From contig NZ_JQKV01000006.1 of the NCBI RefSeq assembly GCF_000746205.1, positions 85,111 to 149,110 of the forward strand: a stretch of DNA of 64,000 nt. The letters are read 5' to 3'. A program made the position numbers and the translations under genes. The notes beneath the pieces were generated by a model. It was not told the DNA's origin, ran no database searches, and worked only from the letters and a program-made list of their open reading frames with translations. This document shows, piece by piece, positions 40,211 through 47,832 of this stretch; within the stretch, counting starts at the first letter, position 1; every line of letters begins with the position of its first letter. Source of the DNA: Halorubrum sp. BV1 (GTDB lineage: Archaea; Halobacteriota; Halobacteria; Halobacteriales; Haloferacaceae).

Positions 40211-40294
40211 TGCGAGGGGAGGGATTTGAACCCACGGACCTCTACAGGAGCGGATCTTGAGTCCGCCGCCGTTTCCGGGCTTGGCTACCCTCGC
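40211..40294 (-). tRNA. tRNA-Leu (anticodon CAA)
   Basis: 84 nt on the minus strand. The acceptor stem GCGAGGG/CCCTCGC has discriminator A at 40211. The anticodon stem GCGGA/TCCGC encloses the loop CTCAAGA, giving CAA. A long variable arm (class II, as expected for Leu) precedes a T-arm with GGGTTCAAATCCC. CCA is not encoded. A TATA-like ataaagg lies about 31 bp upstream, overlapping the stop of the histidine kinase gene. Confidence 0.93.
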
Positions 40295-40324
40295 ACGCGG
40301 CCGGTCCTACTCCGGCGGTGCCCT

Positions 40325-41473
40325 TTATCTCGTCGGTTCCGCACCAACCAGCGTCGCCCGGAAGCCGCCCGAGGCCGACTCGCCGATATCTAGGTCCCAC
40401 CCGTGCGCGGTCGCGACGCGCTCGACTATCGTCAGCCCGATACCAGTGCCGCCGTCGTTCGAGACGCCGAACTCGGTCAGCTCCCCGCTATCGTCGACCG
40501 CGTCGAGCCCCGGGCCGTCGTCGGCGACGTAGATCCCGCGGTCGTCGACCCCGACGCGGACCGTCGGCGCGTCGCCGGCGTGGTCGATCGCGTTCCCGAT
40601 CAGGTTCCCGACCGCCCGCCTGAGCAGGGCTTCGTCGCCGCGGACCGGCCGGGCGTCCTCGACGACCAGCTCGGCGGCCGCCGCGGGCTCGCCGAAGTCG
40701 CCGGACTTCCAGCAGTCGACCGCGAGCTCGCCGAGGTCGACCGGTCCGGCGTCGATGCGTATCGCCTCGGGGTCGCGAGCCATGACGAGCGCGTCGTCGA
40801 TCAGCGACTCGATCCGGTCGAGCGCCTCGTCAGCCGGATCGAGCTGATCGAGGTCGCCCGTCTCCCGCGCCAGATCGAGGTACCCCTGCGCGATCCCGAG
40901 CGGGTTTCGAAGGTCGTGCGAGAGGAAGCCGGCGAGGCGTTCGAGCCGGTCGTTGAGTCGTTCCAGTTCCCGCTCGCGCTCGACCCATTCGGTGACGTCG
41001 CGGATGACGCCCACGACGCCGACGACCTCGCCGTCGCGCTCGATCGGAGTGAGCCGCGTCTCCGTCGTCACCCTCGATCCGTCCGCGAGCGTCGTCGTGA
41101 GCTGGACGCGCTCGTCGGGCGTGTCGCCGGCGAGCACGCGATCGACCGCGTCCCGGTAGCGCTCGCCCATCTCCGGGTCCCAGTACCCTTCGTCGACGAC
41201 CCGCTCCGGGTGAGTTCCGTGGAGAACCGCCTCCGAGAACTCCGTCACCTCGCGGAGCCGGTCGTTGACGAACACGCGGTTCCGATCCGCGTCGAGCACG
41301 TACGCGCCGTCGCCGAGCGCGTGGACAATCGACTCGGCGGCGTCGATCGAGTCGGCGCGGTCCGCAGGATCAGTTCGGTGGGCGTCGTCGGCGCGGTCCG
41401 CAGTTCCGGTCGACTCGTCGACGCCGACCGACTCGGCTCCCCCCGTCGACGCCGGCTCCTCTGCGGGCTCCAT
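40325..41473 (-). CDS. PAS-domain sensor histidine kinase
   Basis: 382 residues. A Thr/Asp-rich lead precedes a PAS domain (about 45-165, GDGAYVLDADRNRVFVNDRL). The HisKA domain has H186 in FLSHDLRNPLG as the likely autophosphorylation site. The HATPase domain has N-box NLIGNAIDHA, G1 DDGPGL and G2 GGTGIGL. No membrane segment, so a cytosolic sensor. No response regulator is adjacent. A TATA-like actttacc lies about 27 bp before the ATG on the minus strand. Confidence 0.9.
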   Translation of the reverse strand: MEPAEEPASTGGAESVGVDESTGTADRADDAHRTDPADRADSIDAAESIVHALGDGAYVLDADRNRVFVNDRLREVTEFSEAVLHGTHPERVVDEGYWDPEMGERYRDAVDRVLAGDTPDERVQLTTTLADGSRVTTETRLTPIERDGEVVGVVGVIRDVTEWVERERELERLNDRLERLAGFLSHDLRNPLGIAQGYLDLARETGDLDQLDPADEALDRIESLIDDALVMARDPEAIRIDAGPVDLGELAVDCWKSGDFGEPAAAAELVVEDARPVRGDEALLRRAVGNLIGNAIDHAGDAPTVRVGVDDRGIYVADDGPGLDAVDDSGELTEFGVSNDGGTGIGLTIVERVATAHGWDLDIGESASGGFRATLVGAEPTR

Positions 41474-41660
41474 GCGTGAACGTACGGACTGAACGGTAAA
41501 GTGTCCCGCGGATATCGGCAGCGCTTTCGGGTCACGGCGCGGCCTCGACTCCGGCACAGCCGTCAGACCGGAAGCGGAACGACCGCGATAGCTCGGGAGG
41601 AGCCGGCCTCTCGAAGACGCCCGCGAAACGGTTAGGTCGCTGCGCGCGAGAGATCGCTTC

Positions 41661-42224
41661 ATGGACGATCACACCCGCGATCCCGGCGTCGCGCCGCCGC
41701 TCGGGAACCCGACCGGGTGGCACGCGCCGGAGCGGGACGCGCTCCCGCCGGCCGACGCGGACCGCGGCGCGGACCGCGAGGCCGACGACGCGCGGGTCGC
41801 GAGCGGCTACTGGGAGCACGCTACGCTCCGGCGGGCGACGGAGCACGGCGTCCGGCTGTTCAACGCCGCCGAGTTCCACGAGGCGCACGACTGTTTCGAA
41901 GACGAGTGGTACAACTACGGGAACGGCACCGCGGAGTCCGCGTTCCTCCACGGGATGGTACAGGTCGCTGCGGGCGCGCACAAGCGCGCCGACTTCGAGA
42001 ACGACGCCGGCATGCGATCGCTTTTCGAGACCGCGCTGCAGTACCTCGGCGGTCTCCCGGGCGACTTCTACGGCGTCGACGTCGACGAGGTCCGCTCGAC
42101 GCTTCGCGCCGCGCTCGACGACCCCGCGTCGGTCGACGGGTGGAAGATCCCGCTCGACGGTGTCACGCCCGAGGCGTATCCGGCGGACTACGAGTACGCG
42201 GCCCAGATAGACGAGACGCACTGA
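41661..42224 (+). CDS. DUF309 domain protein
   Basis: 187 residues. The core motif FNAAEFHEAHDCFEDEWY with downstream FLHGMVQVAAGAHK matches DUF309. The H/E-rich pocket may bind a metal, and the family is predicted to be enzymatic but uncharacterised. The first 45 residues are a Pro/Asp/Arg-rich tail. Divergent from the kinase. Confidence 0.82.
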   Translation: MDDHTRDPGVAPPLGNPTGWHAPERDALPPADADRGADREADDARVASGYWEHATLRRATEHGVRLFNAAEFHEAHDCFEDEWYNYGNGTAESAFLHGMVQVAAGAHKRADFENDAGMRSLFETALQYLGGLPGDFYGVDVDEVRSTLRAALDDPASVDGWKIPLDGVTPEAYPADYEYAAQIDETH

Positions 42225-42285
42225 GTCCGCTGGAAACACGGCCGCGATCCGAACGCCACTTACCCGCGGGGGACGTGTGTCGCGT

Positions 42286-43089
42286 ATGGACGTGTACGAA
42301 CTGGGCGAGGGCGAGCCGGAGGTCGCGGTCGTCGGCGCGATCCACGGCGACGAGCCCTGCGGTGCCCGCGCGATCCGGCGACTCCTCGACGCCGACCCCG
42401 ACGTCGAGCGACCGGTGCGACTGATCGTCGCGAACGAGTCCGCGCTCGACGCCGGCGTCCGCTACCTCGACGCCGACCTCAACAGGGTGTTTCCGGGCGA
42501 TTCAGCGTCCGATCAACACGAAGAGCGGCTCGCGGCCGATCTGCTCGACGCGGTCGAGGGGTGTACCACGCTCGCGATTCACTCGACGCAGTCGTACCCG
42601 GAACCGTTCGCCGTGATCGACTCGATGGACGAGGTCGCTCGGGCGACCGCGCCGCACCTCCCGGTCGACGCGGTGATCCAGACCGACGCGTTCACCGAGG
42701 GGCGGCTCATCGAGCACCCGCACACGATCGAAGTCGAGGCTGGGCTTCAGGGCTCCGAGAACGCGGCCGACAATGCCTACTGGCTGACGCGGGCGTTCCT
42801 CGCCGCGACCGGCGCGCTCCCCGCGCCGGGGGCGGAAGACGTGGTCGACGCCGGCGGCCGCGAGGACGTGGCGGTGTTCCGCCTGCGCGACCGCATCCCG
42901 AAGCCGGCCGCCGAGGAGTACGAGGTGTTCGCGCGCAACTTCGAGCGCGTCGAGGCGGGCGACCGCTTCGCGGCCGCCGACGGCGAACCGCTCCGCGCCG
43001 CGGAACCCTTCTACCCCGTTCTCTTATCGCCGTACGGCTACCGCGACCAGTTCGGCTACGTTGCCGATCGGGTCGGCACGCTGGAGTAG
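42286..43089 (+). CDS. Succinylglutamate desuccinylase/aspartoacylase-family protein
   Basis: 267 residues, M14-like zinc carboxypeptidase fold. Zinc ligands are expected at H and E of GAIHGDEPCGARA and at H of LAIHSTQS. The Arg of DLNRVFPGD is the conserved substrate-binding residue. It should hydrolyse an N-acyl amino acid or a related amide. The exact substrate is unknown. Its stop codon abuts the stop of the convergent cupin gene. Confidence 0.88.
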   Translation: MDVYELGEGEPEVAVVGAIHGDEPCGARAIRRLLDADPDVERPVRLIVANESALDAGVRYLDADLNRVFPGDSASDQHEERLAADLLDAVEGCTTLAIHSTQSYPEPFAVIDSMDEVARATAPHLPVDAVIQTDAFTEGRLIEHPHTIEVEAGLQGSENAADNAYWLTRAFLAATGALPAPGAEDVVDAGGREDVAVFRLRDRIPKPAAEEYEVFARNFERVEAGDRFAAADGEPLRAAEPFYPVLLSPYGYRDQFGYVADRVGTLE

Positions 43090-43479
43090 CTACTCCACCA
43101 GTTCGATCGCGTCGTCGCCGTTCGGCACGACGCAGATGAACGACCCCGGCTCGTCGCCCTCGTTTCTGTACCAGTGTTCGACACCTGCCGGGATGAGCAG
43201 GGCGTCGCCGGGACTCACCGCGTGCTCCCGGTCGCCGATCCCGACGACGTACTCGCCCGAGAGCACGTACTGCTCGTGTTCGATCTCGTTCGTGTGGCGC
43301 GGGACCGCCGCGCCGGCCGCCAGCTCGAACTGCCGCATCGCGAAGTGCGGCGCGCCGTCCGACTCGTCGAGGAGGACGCGCTTCGTCAGTCCCTCCGCGG
43401 CGTCGACCGTCTCGGCGTCGACCGCGTCCGTGCGCTTCAGCACCGCCCCGTCGATTCCCGAGGTGTCAGCCTCGCTCAT
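43090..43479 (-). CDS. Cupin-domain protein
   Basis: 129 residues, one cupin barrel. Motif 1 is represented by PRHTNEIEHEQYVLSGEY, giving His, His and Glu metal ligands, and motif 2 by GDALLIPAGVEHWYRN. A metal site is likely. Possible sugar- or small-molecule-binding or dioxygenase role, not determinable. The start lies 147 bp from the site-2 protease gene, which runs the other way. Confidence 0.85.
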   Translation of the reverse strand: MSEADTSGIDGAVLKRTDAVDAETVDAAEGLTKRVLLDESDGAPHFAMRQFELAAGAAVPRHTNEIEHEQYVLSGEYVVGIGDREHAVSPGDALLIPAGVEHWYRNEGDEPGSFICVVPNGDDAIELVE

Positions 43480-43625
43480 ACCATGTTCTCGGTGGCGCGA
43501 CCGTATAAATCGTGGCGGGCGGGATCGGAACCGTCCGGGAGGCGTCTCGGACCACTCCCTCTCGAACGATACCGTCGGCCGGCCACGACCGGACGTTTAA
43601 GCGGCCACCGACCCACTCTCAAGAT

Positions 43626-44813
43626 ATGCGCGGAATCAAGATCGGGACCGTTCTCGGGATCCCGGTCAGGCTCAACTGGACGTTTCTCATCGTGCTGCCG
43701 CTTTTCGCTTACCTCATCGGGTCGCAGGTGGGAATGATAGCGGGCGTGATGAACGACGCGCTCGGGGCGGGTATCGCGCCGGCCGCGATCGAGGGTGGGT
43801 TCACGCCGTGGGCGCTCGGGCTCGCGGCCGCGCTCGGGCTGTTCGGCGGCGTCCTCCTCCACGAGTTCGGTCACTCGATCGTCGCGATGCGGTACGGATA
43901 CGAGATCGAGTCGATCACGCTGTGGCTGCTCGGCGGGCTCGCCAACTTCGCGGAGTTCCCCGAAGACTGGAAACACGAGTTCTGGATCGCGGTCGCCGGT
44001 CCCGTGGTGAGCGTCGCGGTCGGTGCCGCCTGTTACGGCGTGTTCGCGCTCGCACCGGCCGGGGCGAACGCCGTCCTGTTCGTGTTCGGCTACCTCGCGC
44101 TGTTGAACGTCGTCCTCGCGGGATTCAACATGCTCCCGGCGTTCCCGATGGACGGCGGGCGGGTACTCAGGGCGCTCTTGGCGCGGAGCCAGCCGCACGC
44201 ACAGGCAACCCAGCGCGCGGCCGCGATCGGCAAGATGTTCGCCTTCTTCATGGGCCTCTTCGGTCTGTTCACCCTCCAGCTCCTGCTCATCGTGTTGGCC
44301 CTCTTCGTCTACATGGCGGCCTCGGGCGAGGCCCAGCAGACGACGCTGAAGGCCGCCTTCGAGGACGTCACCGTCGCCGACGTGATGACCCGCCGAGAGG
44401 ACCTCCACACCGTGACGCCGGACGCCTCCGTCGCCGACCTGATGAGCCGGATGTTCGAGGAGCGTCACACCGGCTACCCCGTCCTCCACGGCGACGACCT
44501 CGTCGGGATGGTGACGCTCGAAGACGCGCGCTCGGTCCGCGAGGTCGAGCGCGACGCCTACCGCGTCGACGACGTGATGGCGACGGACGTGGTCGCGGTC
44601 GGTCCGGGTGCCGACGCGGTGACCGCCCTCCAGACGATGCAGCAACACGACGTCGGTCGGCTGCCCGTGATCGACGCGCAGGGGCGACTCGTCGGGATCA
44701 TCTCCCGGTCCGACCTGATGACCGCGTTCAACATCATCCAGACGGGCGGCACGCCGAGTATCATCAGCGGGCGGCGGCAGCTCAGAGAGGAGGGCGGTCC
44801 CGGCGTGTTCTGA
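43626..44813 (+). CDS. Site-2 protease (M50) with C-terminal CBS pair
   Basis: 395 residues, about six membrane helices. The zinc motif HEFGH is at 79-83, with the third ligand in NMLPAFPMDGGR near 167-178. Two CBS domains span about 250-395 (VADVMTRREDLHTV, VDDVMATDVVAV). It cleaves membrane-embedded substrates, often releasing transcription or anti-sigma-like factors; the CBS pair may couple activity to adenine nucleotides. The substrate is unknown. A TATA-like gtttaagc lies about 30 bp upstream. Confidence 0.92.
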   Translation: MRGIKIGTVLGIPVRLNWTFLIVLPLFAYLIGSQVGMIAGVMNDALGAGIAPAAIEGGFTPWALGLAAALGLFGGVLLHEFGHSIVAMRYGYEIESITLWLLGGLANFAEFPEDWKHEFWIAVAGPVVSVAVGAACYGVFALAPAGANAVLFVFGYLALLNVVLAGFNMLPAFPMDGGRVLRALLARSQPHAQATQRAAAIGKMFAFFMGLFGLFTLQLLLIVLALFVYMAASGEAQQTTLKAAFEDVTVADVMTRREDLHTVTPDASVADLMSRMFEERHTGYPVLHGDDLVGMVTLEDARSVREVERDAYRVDDVMATDVVAVGPGADAVTALQTMQQHDVGRLPVIDAQGRLVGIISRSDLMTAFNIIQTGGTPSIISGRRQLREEGGPGVF

Positions 44814-44912
44814 GCGTCCTCGGGACATCTTCGGACGCGAACCCGCCCGTGACGGCCCGATCGTCGGTCGCCGACGCAACCCTTACGCGTCGTGGCCGCC
44901 AAACGCGGGCAT

Positions 44913-45824
44913 ATGACCGACGAACGCGACGACGACCGCCACGAGTTCTCCGCGGGGCAGGGCGTCGACGCCGACTACGAGGAGTTCACCCTCGATCCGG
45001 AGGAGCTTGACGCCGACCCCACCACGGTCGATCCCGTCGATTCGCGGGTTCTCACGGACATCCTCGACCGACGGAACGTCGGGAGCGACGAGGTCGACGT
45101 CGAACAGCTCGTCGACGTCGGACTCTCGTACATGAGCATCAACCGCTTCGAAGAGGCGACGGAGACGTTCGAACGCGCGGCCCAGTTCGCCGAGGAGGAC
45201 TCCCTCGACGCGCAGGAGGCGTGGGTGAACAAGGGTGCGGCCCACGCCGAGCTAGAGGAGTTCGACCAGGCGATCGGCGCGTACAAGGAGGCGCTGCGGA
45301 TCGACGACAGTTCCGAGCACGCCGCGACCGCCGAGACCAACCTCGCGTACGCGCTCTGGGAGTCCGGCCGCGGCGAGCAGGCGCTCGAACACGCCGAGCG
45401 CGCGGTCGAGACCGACCCCCGGTTCGCGGAGGCGTGGTACAACCGCGGGTTCCTGCTCGTCGAGCGCGGGCTCGCCGAGGACGCCGTGAGCTGTTTCGAC
45501 AACGCGATCCGCCTCGGTTACCGCAGCGCCGACGTGTTAGAGGAGAAGGCCCGCGCGTTAGAGGAGGCGGGCGACCACGAGCAGGCGGAGGCGGTCGCAG
45601 ACCGCGCAGACGAACTGCGTCAGGAGACCGAAGAGCAACTGATCGACGAACAGACTGGGCAGGCACCGGGGCCGGGCGGTGCGGGCGGTCGCGGCGGTGC
45701 AGGCGGTCGCGGCGGTACGGGTGGCGCAGACGGCGCTGGTGGCCGGGGCGGCCGCGGCTCCGGCGGCCGCGGCGACGAGGAGCCGGAGCGCGAACTTCAG
45801 GGCGAGGGACCAGAGGGGTTCTGA
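44913..45824 (+). CDS. TPR-repeat protein with Gly/Arg-rich C-terminal tail
   Basis: 303 residues. About five TPR helices pairs lie between residues 60 and 245 (for example YMSINRFEEATETFERAAQ, EEFDQAIGAYKEALRID, AWYNRGFLLVERGL). The tail (about 250-303) is Gly/Arg-rich with GGRGG and GGRGDE units, like an RGG-box, and ends in an acidic stretch. TPR domains bind peptides; the RGG tail could bind RNA. ATG 44913 is preferred over an in-frame GTG at 44892. The DUF424 gene begins immediately after its stop. Confidence 0.88.
   Translation: MTDERDDDRHEFSAGQGVDADYEEFTLDPEELDADPTTVDPVDSRVLTDILDRRNVGSDEVDVEQLVDVGLSYMSINRFEEATETFERAAQFAEEDSLDAQEAWVNKGAAHAELEEFDQAIGAYKEALRIDDSSEHAATAETNLAYALWESGRGEQALEHAERAVETDPRFAEAWYNRGFLLVERGLAEDAVSCFDNAIRLGYRSADVLEEKARALEEAGDHEQAEAVADRADELRQETEEQLIDEQTGQAPGPGGAGGRGGAGGRGGTGGADGAGGRGGRGSGGRGDEEPERELQGEGPEGF
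45680..45745. repeat. Degenerate 18-bp repeat encoding Gly/Arg units in the TPR gene tail
   Basis: Several imperfect copies of a unit like ggtgcgggcggtcgcggc encode GAGGRG. The frame is preserved. Confidence 0.6.
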
Positions 45825-46124
45825 ATGCTCCTTCGCGAGCGAGAGACTCCGAAGGGGACGCTCGTCTCCGTCTGTGACCCCGACTGTCTCGGCGAGACGT
45901 TCGAAGACGGACCGGTGACGCTCACGGTGAGCGAGGAGTTCTACGGCGGCGACGACGCCGTCGAGGCGGACGCGGAGGCGGTCGTCGCCGGCCTCCACCG
46001 CGCGCAGGTCGCGAACATCGTCGGCACCGAGGCCGTCGCCGTCGCGGTCGAGGCCGGGATCGTCGACGAGGAGACCGTGCTGGAGTTCGAAGAGACCCGA
46101 CACGCACAACTACTCTGGCTGTGA
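45825..46124 (+). CDS. DUF424 family protein
   Basis: 99 residues. LLRERETPKGTLVSVCDPDCLGETFEDG with later ANIVGTEAVAVAVEAGIVDE is the archaeal DUF424 signature. It is a small uncharacterised archaeal-conserved protein. CDPDC could bind a metal. Its start is adjacent to the TPR gene's stop, so they are co-translated. Confidence 0.85.
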   Translation: MLLRERETPKGTLVSVCDPDCLGETFEDGPVTLTVSEEFYGGDDAVEADAEAVVAGLHRAQVANIVGTEAVAVAVEAGIVDEETVLEFEETRHAQLLWL

Positions 46125-46134
46125 GAGTCGCCGT

Positions 46135-46515
46135 ATGCAACGACTCAGCCGATCCGAACTCGCGTCGCGACTGCGCCCGTTCGCTCCCGGCGACGCCTTC
46201 TGGGCGCGAGCGATAGCGTCGGGCGAAGCTGCCATCGGCGTCGGACCCGAGGCGCTCGCCGCCTGGGCAGACGACGGCGACGCCCGCGACGACGCCGCCG
46301 AACCGACCGTGATTCGCGATCGATCGCACGGGCGCTCGCACGCGACCATCGAGCGTGTGGAGGGGCGCGACACCGGCGGCACGCCCGGACCGCTCGCCAC
46401 CGGCGACATGATCGATGTCGGCGAGCGGTCGTTCGTCGTCGTCGCCGTCGACCGGACCCCTGCAGGCGGGGCGACCTATCGGATCGACTTGGTTCCGGAG
46501 CGCGACGTGGCGTGA
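46135..46515 (+). CDS. Haloarchaeal hypothetical protein
   Basis: 126 residues, 10 bp after DUF424 and likely in the same operon. The N-terminus is basic/helical (MQRLSRSELASRLRPF). The C-terminus is beta-rich (IDVGERSFVVVAVDR...YRIDLVPE). No family function recognised. Confidence 0.7.
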   Translation: MQRLSRSELASRLRPFAPGDAFWARAIASGEAAIGVGPEALAAWADDGDARDDAAEPTVIRDRSHGRSHATIERVEGRDTGGTPGPLATGDMIDVGERSFVVVAVDRTPAGGATYRIDLVPERDVA

Positions 46516-46548
46516 GGACGCTCGCGGCGTCGCGAAGACCCAACCGAG

Positions 46549-47712
46549 CTAGTTCCCGGTCCAGCGCAAGATCGCGAGCGTCCCCTCGAAGAGGACGATC
46601 ATGGTGAGCGTCACGATGATCGGAGCCATCCCGGTCGGGTCGGGACTGAACAGAAAGGCGATCCCGAGGAACGACCCCCAGAATATCAGTCGCTTCGCCT
46701 CCAGCCACTGTCGGGTGACGATGTTCATCATGATGGCGAGCATGATGAAAAGCGGGATCTGAAAGACGATCGCCATGAACGCGAGCATGATGACGATCAG
46801 GTTGAACGTCTCCGCGAGCCCGAAGGCGATCGTCGCGGCGTCGGAGGTGTAGGTGGTAAAATACGAGAAGATCGCGGGCAACACGAGGAAGTGCGCGAAC
46901 GCGATGCCGATGCCGCCGAGCACGAGGCTCGTCGGCACCGCGGCGAGGTAGTACCGCCGCTCGTTCGGGTACAGCCCCGGCTTCATGAACCGGTATGTCT
47001 GGTAGACGAACGCGGGAAGCCCGACGACGACGCCCGCCAGCCCGGCGACTTTCAGCCGGGTGAGCGGCAGTTCGAGCGGGCCGTACAGCCGCGGGCGGTT
47101 CTCCAGCGGCGCGGGGATGTGGTAGCTCCAGAAGTAGTTGATCAGCTCCGTCGACTGCGCGACCACGACGAGCGTCGCGATCCCCCCGAAGACGAAGACG
47201 ACGGCGAGCCGCCGCATCATCTCCTCGATGTGGTCCGCAAGCGGCATCTCTTGGTCCGACTCCGGGGCGTTGATGCCGCCTATCTCCTCGTCGGACAGCG
47301 AGTCGCCGATGTCGTCTTCGGCGTCTGCGTCTTCGACGTCTGCATCTTCGGTATCTTCGGCGTCACCGGCGTTGGTGTCGCTCCCGGTGGCGTCATCACC
47401 CTCCCCGCTCTCGGCTTCTCCGGGGTCGGTGTCTTCCCATCGCGCGGACCCGTCGTGTCTGTCGAGCGGAGTCAACTCGGCGGACTCGGACTCGTCTGCC
47501 GCCGAGTCGTCGGCCGGAGACACGGAGTCGTCGGCGGTGGTCTCTCCGCTCCCGACGTCGTCGGTGGTGGTGTCGTCGGTCTCGCCGGAATCCCCCGCAG
47601 TATCGCCGCTGTCGACCGTCGCGGTGTCGCCGCCGCCGGCCGTCTCGTCGTCGCCGACCGCGTCGTCCGCCGGAGCCGAGGGATCCTCGCGCGACCGGTC
47701 CGAGTCGTCCAT
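46549..47712 (-). CDS. tatC: Tat translocase subunit TatC with long acidic N-terminus (TatCo type)
   Basis: 387 residues. The first 155 are an Asp/Glu/Ser/Thr/Gly-rich disordered extension. A canonical six-helix TatC follows, beginning MPLADHIEEMMRRL and containing YPNERRYY in a cytoplasmic loop. Bacterial TatC is about 250 residues, so the extension is the extra part. TatC recognises twin-Arg signals, the main export route in haloarchaea. It is divergent from tatCt, 120 bp apart. ATG 47712. Confidence 0.92.
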   Translation of the reverse strand: MDDSDRSREDPSAPADDAVGDDETAGGGDTATVDSGDTAGDSGETDDTTTDDVGSGETTADDSVSPADDSAADESESAELTPLDRHDGSARWEDTDPGEAESGEGDDATGSDTNAGDAEDTEDADVEDADAEDDIGDSLSDEEIGGINAPESDQEMPLADHIEEMMRRLAVVFVFGGIATLVVVAQSTELINYFWSYHIPAPLENRPRLYGPLELPLTRLKVAGLAGVVVGLPAFVYQTYRFMKPGLYPNERRYYLAAVPTSLVLGGIGIAFAHFLVLPAIFSYFTTYTSDAATIAFGLAETFNLIVIMLAFMAIVFQIPLFIMLAIMMNIVTRQWLEAKRLIFWGSFLGIAFLFSPDPTGMAPIIVTLTMIVLFEGTLAILRWTGN

Positions 47713-47832
47713 TCACTCTCCCTACGAAACCGGGTGACTATAGGCCTTTTCGGATAGCCGCGAGCGCCGAGGCCTCGCGGCACCCGCACGCGGTCGAAAA
47801 GGTTGATAACGGCGACGGACTTCGACTCCCGT

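Noticed and set aside
39949..40393. Short proteins with GEGFEP or GRDLNPRT motifs
   Set aside because: These are well-known translations of tRNA 3' ends and hairpins, not genes.
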